Below, piece by piece: positions 34,602 through 48,500 of a DNA stretch of 64,000 nt. The notes under the pieces were generated by a model, which made no database searches, had not been told where the DNA came from, and worked only from the letters and a program-made list of their open reading frames with translations. The translations under genes were made by a program, and so were the position numbers. The DNA comes from Escallonia rubra (Eukaryota; Streptophyta; Magnoliopsida; Escalloniales; Escalloniaceae). Each line of letters starts with the position of its first letter. Position 1 is the first letter of the stretch. The DNA lies in the NCBI GenBank assembly GCA_033065855.1, contig JAVXUO010001104.1, positions 186,001 through 250,000 on the forward strand, given 5' to 3'.

Positions 34602-36370
34602 GTGTGTGTGTGAGTATATAAATTCATGTAATTTGGAAAATTGGTATCAACAAAAGTTAGCATATTTCTGGATCGCAATTTAAAAACATAAAGACGAAAA
34701 CAAAGCAAATGCCAGCGGAGGTCGGTCCTTAAAGGAAGCCCACTTGGAATATCACACAGTACTGATTATTGGGCCTCCACGGCAAAAGCCCAGTACCCAT
34801 CAATCAATGATTAACCTCCCTTTTCACTGGACCTGGCAAAACCGGTTCATGAACCGTTAACCCAGCCCGCCTGCCAGCTAATTTTTAGGTTTAGGCTCTA
34901 AGCTCTTAGATCCGTTAGAATTAATCTTCAGTCGGCCTAGTCGAATAACAAACGGGTAAAACCTGGCCGGTCCGAGTTATCTTTTCAACTTTTTTTGTTT
35001 TACCCTTAAATAAAATCGTTTCTCTTGTTCACTTCTTTTCTGACTCTCTCACATAGTCACCACGCACAAGCAGCCGCCGACTCCCCAACAGAGATTGAGC
35101 ATCCTACCATCGCCGTCCTTTGTCGTCATTGCCACCGCACAGGTCTTAGTCGTGCTAAGAGTTGATTCCCTTTTTCCCTCTCCCTTTCCTTACCAGTCAG
35201 GTGTGACATGGGTGCGCACTGGGTGCATGTCCAGTAATGCTAAATTATTATTTTTTAAATATATAGCATATCGGTTGTATTATGGATACAATTATGATGC
35301 ATTTGGCGCACATGATTATTCAGTGGGATATGACAGAATATGGTTGGATACGTCAGGATAAAATATCCAGTGAGATTAGGACGAATTAAGTATAAATCAT
35401 GTCACGCATTTGGCATGTAACAGATAGAATAACCTTGCCGCCTGCATCACCGGCAACAACCACCATCGTAAACCTATTGCCATAAGGCTAACACCATCAA
35501 CACTACCACATTAGCACGCCATCACCACCACTGCAACGACCACCATTCGTACAAACAACCACCCATTCGAACCCACCATCAATAATAACCACCAAACTAG
35601 CTGCAACAACCAGTATCACACAAGCACGCAGCCACCACATTGCCAATTGCAAACCTAAAACCACCGCCATTTTCCACCGCCACTAAGCCCTATATTCCTG
35701 AACTTTAGCACAACACTGCCACCGACCTCTATCACCTACCGCCAATCGCCACAACAATATATCGACCACCACTAACCTCCATCATACACCAACACCCACC
35801 AACATATTTCCCTGTAAATCAAACCCAAAAATCAATAAATGCCGGCCACGATCCCCCGAAGATGAACATACAATGGTCGGAAATAGTCAACAAGTGGTGC
35901 TCTGCCAGCGGTGGGGAAAGAGTTAACAAACGGTGCCATCGCCAAGGCGGTAGGCTCCACGACGATAGTCTAGAAAAAGTCAACAGATGCTGTCGATGGG
36001 TGGCGGTGCTCTGCCAACTGCGGGTGGCAATGGGTGGCAATTTTCCTCCTCTTCTTCTTCTATAATTCTCTAATGGCCCGTGAATTTTATCGCAAGGACA
36101 AAATAATACCCCCTCACCTCCCAATGGTACAAAATTATCTTACTCTAATGGGATAAAAGCAGTTCGATAGATTTGTTATCCATCCCTTAAAAGCGTGGTT
36201 AAGTGCCGGATATGATTATTCTTATTCTATCCATCCCGCACGCCAAAAACAACCTTAGAGAACGACATGGGTGTGAACTTCAAGGGTGAAAACAGAATTT
36301 TATAATTGTCGGGGTAAAAATATAAATTACAGTATAGTAACTTGTAGTCACCCAAAAAACTAGCGGGACT
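34602..36370. other. No gene seen; TG run and ACC-rich stretch
   Basis: A short TG run follows the Helitron end. From about 35420 to 35800 the plus strand is an irregular ACC/CAC-rich low-complexity tract. No exon pattern is convincing. Confidence 0.4.
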
Positions 36371-36766
36371 CATATCTAGGCTAGGAAGTCTTGTGCCGGG
36401 AGGGAAGAGAGAAAAAGCAGAGCGGCGGCGGAGGCAACTAGCTCGACCACCAGCGACCAACGGCAGGTGAGTCGTATGATTTGTCTTCCTCTCACTCGTT
36501 TGCTCTATTTTCTAATCTTCTTTTAGACAAGCTCTACCTTGTCTTCTTCTTGCCTTATTACTTTGTTCCAGGCTATTTGTGACCTATTTCTTCGGTTGGG
36601 GTCTCGGAGTAGTTCTCTCGTTGACGCTGAGAGTAGTTCTCTTCTTTTATGTTGTTTATCATTATGACTTCAGTTGAAATTTGGAGCTATGAATGACAAC
36701 CAAAATCCTCCAACTCCTCCCAATCACATGCAGTACACCCCTTTTGAACTTTTCAACTTAGATAAC
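36371..36766 (+). other. Possible leader exon and short first coding exon of an unidentified gene
   Basis: A purine- and GC-rich stretch ends in GGCAG|GTGAGT (about 36470). After about 200 bp a CTTCAG acceptor is followed by an ATG (36690) that opens MNDNQNPPTPPNHMQYTPFE and stops at 36768. This looks like a 5'-UTR exon, an intron and a start exon, but I find no continuation. It may be a truncated gene or chance. Confidence 0.22.
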
Positions 36767-37439
36767 TGATGCTGTTTCTATTATGATGTATTTGATGGTG
36801 GTTAGGAACTTAGGGTGTATTTGGTGGTGTTGTAGAATGGTTCGATTTGCACTATATATCGTTTTAGGCACTTTCTTAAGATTCAAATGGTCGCTGTTTT
36901 TGTTTAGAAATTCAATACGAAGTATACATAGTTAAACAAAATATACAACATTTGCTGTATCCCCTCCGCACACACCTGTACCCTGTATTATTCCAAAATG
37001 CTGTATCGGCACGCATGTCATATCCGCACCTGCACCAGAGTCTATGCTTCATAGGTGAACCTTCAAGCGCCTCGAAGTGGAAGTGGCTACTATCCATTAA
37101 GATATACCACCGTAGGCCTAGAGTTGCTATTTATCAACTGTCTAGTCTGATGATTTGAAGTTGTCCTCCAGCCTGTCGACAACTCGGACACAAGGGCTAT
37201 CAGGATAGGCAGAACGCGTAAAATTCTATCATGATAGGCCAAACGTGCAGCGCTCAACGCAAATGGCAAAATAGGGAGAAAAGGAGATTGACGACTTGCA
37301 TTAATATACATTTTGCAAAACATTGCCTCTGTTTCTCAAGCTATCAAGGAAGTGAGAAATACTATGTATAACAGCGCAATAATAAATATGCAACCTTAAG
37401 AGGAGCCCTAGTTTCCCCGATACCTTCAGAAGATAATCT

Positions 37440-37860
37440 CGCGGGGGCGGGGCAGAAAAAGGAGGATGAGCAAATTAAGATCAAGTACACCTAGATAGAG
37501 TGGCTTGGGATCGTCCACACGCAGCATTGTCCCATACTACTTGGGTTGAGCTGGATGAATCATTTTCTTCTATCCTCCTGTATTAGAGCAAACACTCTTT
37601 GGAAATATTATAGAAATCAGGTCTTTTCTCACTACTTCTCCCAATTTGTCGTCGGTCTATCCCTACCTCGTCTTAGCCACATCAACTTGGCCAAAATCAC
37701 TTTTTTCCCCTAGCATCTAAAGGCCTACATTTGATATTACCAAACCTTCTTATGCAATGTTCCCTCTCCCTCATCTTTTCCTCAATTGGCGCCATCCGTC
37801 CCGATACCTTTTTTGGGTCCAAGCCGAAATAAGAAAAGCCGCAAGCACCAAGATCTCCAT
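37440..37860 (-). mobile_element. Degenerate 3' end of an RTE-type LINE
   Basis: On the minus strand the sequence reads MREREHCIRRFGNIKCRPLD, a decayed form of the widespread plant RTE-type LINE motif MREARLRWFGHVxRRxxDAP. After the next stop, traces of the usual basic tail and of the CAACCCAAGTAGTATGGGAC-type end follow. Many breaks are present. A chance resemblance is possible, but the motif order fits. Confidence 0.45.
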
Positions 37861-39368
37861 CAGTACGAAAGCACACCAAGCCAGACAGGGAGAGCTTGCG
37901 AAATTTGTTGTTCCAGGAAGAGGACCCACCGGCCATTCTCTGCCTCCTTGTGTCGCCACCCGTCCACTTAATCATTCACGTTTCAGCGGCAGTCATCTTT
38001 TGTGTATATTGCTTCTTAGTTGTCAATCCTAATTTGACCTGGAACCTATGAGGTCTGGTCCCTACCTTTGTTGTTGACATCCAATAAGAATTTTTCTAAA
38101 TGGATGTAATGTCTATGTCAGATCAACCTCTCTAATCTCAGGGTACTTTGGCCTACAGCTTAAGTTTAGGGGTTTAAAATGCTTCAGGGGATTAAACTTT
38201 GCAAGGTTGAGTTATTAGTGGCTGTTTCTACTGACTCCTTGTTGACCAGTAGTCTCGCTTTGAGTATCGACCTATTTCAAATTTGTTATCTCTTCCTTAG
38301 TATTATTATTATCTCCTCATCGTCCTCCTCTCATTCTTACTGTTATATTGGGCTCTGTGTATCCCTCCTTGACGGCCGAATCATCTGCCTTGCAATTATG
38401 TTTCTGGGCCCAAATATTCGAAACCATCCTGTTTTTTATTATAGCAGGATATTTATGTCTTATTGAAGAAAACCATAAGACTCTCTTTTATATTGCGGAT
38501 ACATCAGTAACATGGCAATGTTGCCTTAGTTAATGGGAAATTGAGCTGTGATCGATCAGTACAAAGGACCGCTTGGTGCTTTATTTACATTAGATAGACA
38601 AGTAAGCCAAAAGTCTGTTAATGATGTGAAGGTGGAAAATTTTTTGAGTTCATCATTTGTAGATACCCGTGCATTACAAAAGAAAGGCACCACAAAAGGG
38701 GGCAACCCTTTGTAAACAGGTGGTATACGGAACAAAAACCGATCAGAGGTCAAAGGCTCCTATCCCCTGACTGCACAAAAAATATACTGGAAACAACAGA
38801 AAAAACCTCCCCAACCTCACTGGGCCAATACTGGTGTTTGGAACTGCTTCCGCCAATTCAATATTTGGCCGATAATTGTGCCTTCAAACATGGTCTTAAG
38901 TTACCTCTAAGCACTTTCATCTGCTGGAACTGTGTTGACCTGGTTACTTCTTACGCATAGCTCTGTATGTTTCTTTGTGGTAATACGATGGGCTAAATCA
39001 TAATATGTCTAGTAACCTGCTAGAATTATTTCTGTGGGATTCGACAAGATTGTTTGTTGATACTAGTCCAAAATTCAGCTTCTTGGCTGCTAACTGGCTG
39101 GTAGTTTCTAGTCTTTCTATTTGTGGTTGCCTGTTGCTTGATTCTTAATGTCTTCTCCTTGAGTTTTGGTTTCAGTCATTACATTATATTTAAGATCAAG
39201 AGCGAAGGTCTCATGCTTTTTGGGGTTACAGGGGAGAGCATTCGAAGTAGTGAAAGAACTCATGCTGATCCTAGAATAAGAGCTACCTTTCCTTGATGTT
39301 CGGCATATACATCGTTGGGTAGCTAGTTTAAGAGTTCTAGGTCTGAGCTCTCTTCTTGGCTTTAGTGT
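37861..39368. other. No gene recognised upstream of the SmG gene
   Basis: No supported gene or repeat apart from short AT-rich and pyrimidine-rich tracts. Confidence 0.45.
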
Positions 39369-39584
39369 GTGACCCGTATTTAACCCGGCCCAAGTGGGCT
39401 GGGTCTGGTCAGAAAAGCACCAACACATTAAGAACTGGGTCACAGGTCACCTGGTGCACCCGACCCATACCTCTCTGGCCCACCCGGTTATCCAGGTCTA
39501 TTTTTCGCACACACGCAGGCGCAGGCACTCTCTCTCTCTCTTTCTCTCAATCTCCTGACTACTTTCTCTCTCCAGGGTTTCACG
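39369..39584 (+). promoter_or_regulatory. Promoter and 5' UTR of the SmG gene
   Basis: GGCCCA (39387-39392), TGGGCT (39395-39400) and TGGCCCA (near 39476) are site-II-type motifs typical of plant housekeeping and cell-division genes. A CT-rich leader (about 39530-39575) precedes the ATG. No clear TATA box is seen. Confidence 0.55.
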
Positions 39585-42500
39585 ATGAGCAGATCAGGCC
39601 AGCCTCCAGATCTCAAGAAGTAAGTCTTTCTCTCTTGTTAGGCATGTCAATTGCCAATTACTGGGGTTTACTTGTACTGGGTTCAAAGCCCTGCGTGCTC
39701 TACGTCTGGAAGATCTGCGAATCCCTTTTGCTTATGCTTGTCACTAATTGAATCTTTCTTCTTTTTCTGGATGACAGATACATGGACAAGAAACTGCAGA
39801 GTAAGCCCTCCACTGTAAATTTCAAGTTTACTACTTTTTAATCTAAGTTGTTCTTGTTAGGTTTTAGATGGGTAATGGCTACTGTTTGTTTTTCCTTTCA
39901 CTTTCATTTTGTTGTTAAATTTCTTTAATCTTTCATTAAAGTACATTAGGAAACCGTGCATTGTCAAATTGAAGATTTTGTGCGTTGAGACAGTCAAAAA
40001 GTTCTTAAGAGAAAAATATGAAGATGATTGAGTTGTAAACAAGTTGAATGTGTCAGCCACAGTTATGAGCAAGATGAAAGAGACTTGATGCATTATAAGA
40101 TGCTCGTTGGTTGGCCTCGAAAACACGCATACATGGAGAGAGAGGGGGGGGGGGGGGGAGTATATTGTATTTTGTCAAACTTGTGACCTTCTGAAACCGC
40201 CTTCTTATTTATTTTGACCTAGGGCAATAGCATGCACTCGTTGACTATGGCAAGGGTCTATGTCAGCTGGGTTATTTAGATTTAAAAGCAGGGGAGATGT
40301 GCGATTTTTAACCTCATACTTGTTGCAAGATTATAGAGGGAGGGAGGGATATGTCAGCTGGGTTAACCTCAAACTTGTTGCAAGATTAGAGAGAGATGTG
40401 TTTGGGGGGGGGGGGAGAATATATTGTATTTTGCCAAACTTGTGACCTTCTGAAACCGCCTATGGCAAGGGTTTATGTCAGCTGGGTTATTCAGATTTAA
40501 AAGCAGGGGAGATGTGCGATTTTTACCCTCAAACTTGTTGCAAGATTATTCCTGGGTAGATGTATGTTGGGTAATCAGGTCTCTTGGTTAACAATGTTTG
40601 AGAGCTATATGATGGTTGTTGGATCATCTCTAAATTGTTAGGTGTCAGTTTGTTTTGCAAGAACAAAATATGCTAGTACTGATCAGAGAGGATAAGGAGC
40701 AGTAAGAGAAGAATTAGGAGTTGGATTAAAGGAGGAAGGGGGTAGGCTTTGCTTGTTTTATCCGCCTTTGTTGATTAGTTGCACAACTGGCAGGTCGATA
40801 AAGTCTTTGGATGTGAATGTACTTCACCTTATACTTTACGTAATGGCCTTTGACTAAGAATGAAGTAATACGTTAGAGTTGGCAACATATGGGCTTCTGT
40901 TATGTGATGTTACTGTTGTGATGTAGTTAAATTTCTGTCACTTTATTCTAAGTGTAATTAATTAGAAATACACATAAAGTAAACAATATATCAAGAAACG
41001 GCACATGTCAAAGTAAAGAGTCGTGGCACTGAGATGATCAAAACTTATACATGCTTGTTCAGAAGAAAGGATGAAGATGATCAAGTTATATACTGTACAT
41101 GTATTCGTAAAAGAGGCAAAGTTTGAATAGTTAGCAAGGGGTGGGGAGAAAGAGGCAAAGAAGGGAATAGAATGAAAGAGGAAAGATATCAAATGAATAT
41201 CAATTCTGTCATTCGTAAATTTTAGAATTAAAGCCCCATGATTCCTTAAACCAGCTCCTCAGCGGAAACCAGAATCCACCAAGAGCAGCTAACGTGTGTG
41301 GAAACGTGCTAGATGTTCGCACTGCACGCACGCGTGTGTGTATATGTGCGTGATGTGTGTATATGTGTGTGATGTATGTATATGTGTGTGTATATATAAC
41401 ATAGAGAGAAACAGAAAAAGAGAGCGCTTTTTGTAACCTTCTCTTTTTCTTTCTGACTTTTTGACTTCTATAAGGTCAGAAATGTCATTCAGGTAGGTAG
41501 TTGATGATTGCTACAGCGAGGGGTCTCTCTGGGGTGTTTCGGGTGATGTCATGGTTCAAAAACGATACACTGAGAAATTCGGTGACTGAGTTCGGTTTCG
41601 TAGGCGGCCAAACTGATTTTAGACCAGAGTTGATGCCATATAAAAAGAATTACAACGCCGAAATTTTGCGAAGATCTCGCGGAGAAATTGGCATAACGGG
41701 AAGAAGACAAGGATCGTTGGAGTATCAGCCGTGATAATCCTGCTCAAAAGAATGTCTTACCTTTTGGAACCCCCCAAAATCTTCAAATGATACTAGTAAA
41801 TCCCCCAAAATATTTTGCGAAAGAAATCCTAGGTCATGCACGGCTGAATTCTCAAGGATCCTAATTTGATCTTATTCGGTGACTTCCGCGAGGTGGAACC
41901 CCCCAGCGACCGGCAGATTTTCTGCCCTTTTAAAGACGACTCTATGAGTATTAAATGTCAAATAAGTGTTATAGGCTTAGTTATATTTCTCTTGTTTTTC
42001 TTTTCCTTTGCTCTCATATTGGTCCAAAATTTGGCATGTACTTTATAACAGAAAAAGATAGATCTGTTGTGTATGGGATCCACATTCCACAATTAAAAAA
42101 TGACAATGACTAATACCTACTGTTTTTTTTATTCTTTTTGGATAACACTTGTATATTGACAAATACAATAATTAACATTAGTGTACTTTCTCTACTAAGA
42201 CCATGTCTACTTAAGGTTTTAAAGTACGTAGTGTGACCATAGTTTTAATAATTAGTTACATAACCTTATAGGATGATAATTATTTCAAATTGAGACTTTT
42301 TCAGTGCACAATATAACACTTATTATTGGGTTATGATATAATATTTATATAAACCGGTTAGCCTGCGGTATGTAGTATCATTTAGACAATGCCATGTCTA
42401 TTGTTTGATGTTATCTGGTTGATCTAGAGAATCCATTTTGTTCTTCATCTTATATAGATATTTTTCCATGATTTTAAAAGTTCTATTGGAGCCTATATAA

Positions 42501-43463
42501 GTAACTTAAAGTTGAATACCGAGTTGGCCACAATCGATACTGATACAGATTCCGAACTGAAAAATGGACTGCTACCCAGCCTTTGAACCATGATTGATAT
42601 TTACCTCAAATTATATTGAACAGGAATCTTGGGCAATTGTCGTTGGTAAGTGAAAGAGATTTGACAGTTGTTGGGTGATTGTTAGGGATGTAAGTTTGTA
42701 GTGAAAGAGAATATGGAGTTGGACTAGACGTGGAAATGGGTTTTATTCTTTTGGGAATTGTGGGGGGGGGGGGGGGGAGTTTTTATCTTTGGCTTGTTTA
42801 CGTTGATCACTTGCGCTGCGGAAGCTGGTGCAAGGTTTCCTGTCCGGACCTCACTAGAAAAGAATTTTTTGGAGTAGCTTTTGGAGCAATGTCACCATGG
42901 GATCGACACTAGTATAGGAGATTTGTGCAACCAAGCTATAAGGTTAAAGCTTTTCAGGGGAGCTATCTAGGTTTGGAACGAAGTTAAAGAAGTCAAGTTG
43001 GAGGAGGGGGGTTGGGGGAAGTTGTGCTGTGTATAGGCCGTTGACTGGACTCTGTTGTGCAGCAGGTTACGCCCCCTTTGGCATGCTGTTTTTAAATAAG
43101 CTTTTACTGATAAATTTCTGTCTCTGTTATTTTTCACATTGCTGTACTAATTGGTTTATCTGTAACACAGTCAAGCTGAATGCCAATCGCATGGTGGTTG
43201 GTACACTTCGTGGTTTTGATCAGTTTATGAACCTGGTTATTGATAACACCGTGGAAGTCAATGGCAATGAGAATAACGATATAGGGATGGTGGTGAGTTA
43301 TACCATTCCACCATTTCTTTGTCGTGATAACGAGTCTTCAGTTTCAAAAATGTGTACAGCAGCCAAGGCCACATAATTGATGTCGCTCATAACTCTGCAG
43401 GTTATCAGAGGAAACAGCGTGGTCACTGTTGAAGCGCTCGAGCCTATTGCCAGACCCCAATGA
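39585..43463 (+). CDS. SmG: Small nuclear ribonucleoprotein G (SmG), four exons
   Basis: Core Sm protein of the spliceosomal U1, U2, U4 and U5 snRNPs; it forms the heptameric Sm ring on snRNA in cytoplasm and nucleus. Exons: 39585-39619, 39778-39800, 43171-43292, 43401-43463, all with GT..AG introns, together 243 nt = 80 residues plus stop. The protein starts [19 protein letters not shown] and ends [14 protein letters not shown]. Sm1 motif: [18 protein letters not shown]; Sm2 motif: [13 protein letters not shown]. From memory, it is nearly identical to Arabidopsis SmG. The ATG is fixed by homology and preceded by a CT-rich leader. Intron 3 is 3.37 kb, very long for an 80-residue gene, and contains repeats and three poly-G tracts. 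The gene looks intact. Confidence 0.97.
40144..40552. repeat. Imperfect duplication with G-tracts in SmG intron 3
   Basis: Two blocks, about 40144-40340 and 40404-40550, share the order G-run, TATATTGTATTTTG, CTTCTGAAACCGCC, GTCAGCTGGGTTATT, GCAGGGGAGATGTGCGATTT. The first has an extra 45 bp. The G-runs are 15 (40144-40158) and 12 (40404-40415) long. A separate 16-G run lies at 42762-42777. Confidence 0.85.
41320..41400. repeat. Compound GT/TATG microsatellite in SmG intron 3
   Basis: Alternating GTGTGT, TATGTGTGTGATG and TATATA runs. Nothing coding. Confidence 0.8.
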
Positions 43464-45544
43464 ATGCAGATCGGCTTTGGTATGGTTATTTGTGTTGCTG
43501 CTATGAGTGGAACGAATGATGTTTGCAGAACACATTTGTGTGGGTTCAACAGAGTACAGACATCTCCAACTTGTGTCTTAGTATGCCTTCTGTAACATTT
43601 AGTAGGTCTCCGAATTGGTTGCAGAGAATTCGGTGATACTCTGAAATCACTCACCGGAGTTGGTGGAATGTAATATGATGCTATGAGTAGTAAGCTTTTG
43701 CATTAGATCTGAAATTACTCTGCAGACTCGATTGTTCACGGCGTTATTCGTATTTTGAAGGCTAACCCTTTTGTACACTCCAGTCATGGTAATGGATTCT
43801 CTATTTGGGACCCCCTCATACCCCTTGCATGCTGATAGTTGTGGGAAAGGTGCCCGCCATGGCCTGTTTGAATTTCAAACAGTGCAATTTTCATGGTAAA
43901 GTTGTAAAACGGGTACCCCCTAAAAGTTGCTTTTGGGGGGGTACACTCCTCTCTCGAAATCTAAGCAGGGTTCTACTTTAACTTTTTCTCCGTTCTCCGA
44001 GCTGTCTATAAGCTCCGCCCAAATGCAGCGGTGACAATCTCTGCTAGTGGGGAATATATTAAAGAGGAAAGCAGAATGAAGGTTGAGAAAATATCTAAAT
44101 TTGTTATTGAAGGAAAGAAAATGAGTATTTGAATAGCTAGCTCTATTGTCGAAGCGGGTATGACTTTTGTCAAGATAATGCGTGCTTTGAAGTGGTTGTA
44201 TCTCTTGCTTTTGAAATTGTGCGCCGCTCTGGCAAAAGCCATATGAATTTTGCGCTTTTTGACACGGGTTGAATTGCATATGAGCTTGACCTTCGGCAAC
44301 GGATGTTTTTGCTCTTTGGTGCAAGAACTAGATTTTGAACTTTGGCGACTAACTTCATCTTCATTGTATAAGAATGACGCAGTAGGCTCTTCTCAAAGTG
44401 TGTGACCATTCATCTTTGTGGGCAGCACAACAAGCATATAGGAGCTTTACCCTTTTAAAATATCATCTTTAGACCGTTGAGAAAGAAACTTCAAAGAAAT
44501 ACAAGTAGATGTATGGTTAATGAAGAGTACAATAATTCCAATCAGTCTCCTTCTTATCTTATTTTTAATTTCAGACTAATCATAATTCATCTTTCATCTC
44601 ATCATCTCTCATTCAAGAAAGGTGTTGGTCTATTTTAACATGGAATTTTTTTTCTTCCAGTTTTGAGCGTATCTTTGAAATGATACGGTCAATCGAAAAG
44701 CAGTACAAATGTACGGTGTATTCTGGAAGATAAATTATACAACTAAGTGCAATTGCATAATTACCATCACTGTGTGGAATGGCGATGATAACGCGACATT
44801 GTAATCAGCCTGCAGGCTGCAACTTGGGTGTACACATGTTTACCAAGACATTATGCCAGTATGACCTTTTGTAGGCATAATTAGTTGGACAAGCCAGGGC
44901 CTTCCAAGATAGCAATATCGTTAATTAAAAGCAAAAATACAAGTGTTTGTAAACTATGATTATGTCCATTAGTTCATATCTCAGATAACCAAAGTGGAGT
45001 TAACTGCAGGGAATCCAAGGCTTCAAAGTTTGCTTATAAGAAAGAGTAGTATGCATTCCACCAGAAACAACAGCATACTGCATGACTCCATCTCCACCTC
45101 TCTCACTTGCAATACATCCTTTCTAGTCCTTAGTCCCTAGTCCCTTTCTACTGCAAATATAGAATCAAATCATGCCACCAGGCATTTTCTGATGAACTAG
45201 TCCCTCTCTTTCTCAACGCTGAATTGGTATACCTCCTAAGCAAAGCCAGCTGCCAGGTCCAGTGAGAATAGTGTATACAAATTGTGTATCCATAAAGCAT
45301 AAGCAATAGTAAATAAATGATGATGTTCACTTCTCACCATCCAAAACCTTTCCTTCAATCCAACTCTTCTCTAAAGTCTCATACTTTCATACTCCATTTC
45401 CCATTCCCTTCTCCTCCCTAGTCTACTCATCTACCAACCCCTCCAAAAATAGTCCATCAGAAATTATTACATTAAAGGAAAACATAATCCACCAACCTTA
45501 GAAATTAAGCTCCCATAGATTTATTTTATATATTGTTGAAAAGT
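43464..45544. other. SmG 3' region and ROPGAP upstream region
   Basis: The first few hundred bases should hold the SmG 3' UTR. Minus-strand frames between 43920 and 44400 are open for up to 134 codons but match no family I know and lack exon structure. The ROPGAP promoter should lie in the last few hundred bases; no clear motif is visible. Confidence 0.4.
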
Positions 45545-48500
45545 ATGATGGAAGTTCTACAATCTCCAAATCAGTTTTCTTCATCTTCAAGCTGCATACC
45601 ATGTGTACCACTTCCAGATAATGATGGGTTATACCAACATACCCATATCATCCATGAGTCCCTTATTAACAGTCCCAATTCGTATGGGGTACCTATAAAC
45701 AGGGGAGATACACTTCCAGAAAGAGAGGCTGGCAGAGGTGGTGCTCGTAGAGATAGAAAGAGGAGAGAGAGGGAGGAGGGAGATCAGCTGTCCCTTTTGA
45801 CGGTTTTGGTTACTGTGTTCAGGAAGTCCCTGGTTGCTTGTACGAGTGAGAGGGTTGAAGAGCTTGCAATGGAGATTGGGTTGCCAACAGAAGTTAGACA
45901 TGTTGCCCATGTCACCTTTGATCGCTTCAATGGCTTTCTTGGTCTGCCTGTTGAGTTTGAACCTGAAGTTCCCAGGAGGCCACCCAGTGCCAGGTAAAAA
46001 TATGTTTTATGTTATGCGTACACAATATGTTGCAAGGTATTTGCTCATCAATGATGTCATGGGTTATGTGTCTGTCTGGGATTATAATGAAATTCGAATT
46101 GTATAAATAAAGGCATTTCTTGAAACCCCACCCACCTCCTTCAAGGTTTAAGAACACATCTACCACATCGCGGGTGTTTACAAGATTTTCTGTCGGATTT
46201 AACAGTAGTATTCTTGAATAATTCAGTGTAAACTCATCCTAATATTCATAAAGTCATGACAAGCAATGGCCAAAGTGGGAGCCTGTGTTCGTAGTTGATT
46301 TCTGGTTCCTACGTTTTAAGATTTTTCTGTATATATGCAATTTTGTTAGACCATTTGCATATGCATGACGTTCCTATTGGAGTGAATTCAAGATAAAATT
46401 ACAGCTTCGATTAGGATCTTGTTGACATCAGTATCCAGCTCGCTGGATTATTTCTTTTATTAGCTTCAACTTTGTTCTATTGTGTTTTAGTCTACGCGCG
46501 AAAAAAGAAATAAAAAGTCTCTTTCAAAGGGACAGCAGGAGCGTAAGTCACAGTCACACTATCTCACCTTGGGAGAGATAACTCTATGCCCTGATAGCCT
46601 AATAAATGAAGTCGGTACCACTCGTGATTCTGCATTTGGCAACTTGTGTTGTGAATCCTTTTGATTCAACAATAGATGAAAACGCTAATCGTTCACTAAC
46701 TCAAATATAACTCTACTGCATCTCATAGCTCCACGTGCATTCAACAAGTTCAATCACAAAATAAACAACATAAACTTTTGAGATGAATTTTTTTCTTTTC
46801 CTTTTAAATTCCTCTCACATTTTTTTTCCATAAAGTTATCTAAGATTATTTTTGTTTGTGAAAAAGACTAAACTGCGTAATGTCAAATGGTGTTCTTGGC
46901 TTATCACGTTTGTTATCTTAAGAAATCAGATATTTTCTGATATCTCCTATATGTTCTTTATATACAAGGATATCATGGCCTTACGCAAGGATATCCTTGT
47001 ATCTGATTTCTTTATATGTCATGGCCTTATGCATGCTATTGACTTGGAAATTGGCTTCTACAGTACCAGGGTTTTTGGAGTTTCAACAGAGTCTATGCAG
47101 CTTTCATTTGACTCCAGAGGGAACAGTGTACCTATAATACTGCTAATGATGCAAAGACGCTTGTATGCGCATGGGGGTCTTCAGGTGTGTGAACTCTATC
47201 TGCATATATGTTACATGATTATCAGTAACTATATAATCATACTCCTACTTTGTACTAGTCCATCAATCGACTTCAACTTGCAGGCAGAAGGAATTTTCAG
47301 AATTAATGGCGAGAATGGCCATGAAGAGTATGTTAGGGAACAATTAAACAGCGGAATTGTGCCAGATGATATTGATGTGCACTGCTTAGCAGGTCTAATC
47401 AAGGTAGTACTTCGCAAATCTAAGACAAAGTAGTAACTGTCAGTTCATTTGCTTTTGTTCAAACACTAATTGCGTTCTATTCTTGGGATGAGACACATAA
47501 TTCTAACCGAGTTCCAGTCTGTTCTAATACATTCCATGATTAGCTACTCGATGGACGAGTGTGTAACAGAATGGCCTACCAAGTTAACTTTAATTGCTCA
47601 ATCCCAGGTTCTAGATCATGTTAGACATGACCATAGATGGAATATTATTAGAAGGAAAAGAGTTGAATGTCCTTAGATGCATTTGGAGGTTGAGTGAACG
47701 ATACTTTCAGTATGTGATGCTCTTTCACTTGGACTTGGATATGTACTGCATTAAGATTTATTTTTATTGTACAAAAAGGACTTGAATGATATGGTTCCCC
47801 GTGAGAACGATGAAGGGAAGCATCACTCTGCCTAGAGTATAAAGAGTTTCTTATCCATCATGCTGGTCAATTTGAAGTTACAGTGTACATGTATTTCTTG
47901 TTAGTTTGAAGGTTTGTTGATTCTGTAGGCTTGGTTCAGAGAATTGCCAAGTGGGGTGTTGGACTCTCTCTCACCGGAGCAAGTAATGCAGGCCCAGTCC
48001 GAAGAGGAGTGTGCTCAGCTTGTGAGACTCCTTCCACCAACTGAAGCTGCCCTGATGGACTGGGCAATAAATCTAATGGCTGATGTTGCTCAGTTGGAGC
48101 ATCATAACAAAATGAATGCACGTAACGTTGCTATGGTGTTTGCTCCAAACATGACTCAGGTAAGCAGAAACATCGTTCTTGTGACATGCCATGCACTCTT
48201 TTAATCTGTCATGTTTGCACCAAGTATCTATCGCGTACGGAAGTACAGCAGATGATTATGTTTGAAGGAAAGGGAAGCTAAGGGCATCCGTAGCTAGTGA
48301 GCTCCAAGATTTGGAGACTTAAAACCTTCCCATGGGTTAGCAGATTTCTTTGCTTCCACTCACATAAGGACAGTGACTTGCGTCAAAACAAGTTCCTTTC
48401 CATCATGCATTGGGTTCGATTATGGTGTAAATGTGGTATTAGGTGCAATGACAGACTTTATGTTTGTTATTGTTTCAGATGGCAGATCCTTTGACTGCAT

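Noticed and set aside
43920-44409. A host gene on the minus strand (134 codons)
   Set aside because: No family resemblance, no splice pattern; probably a decayed repeat.
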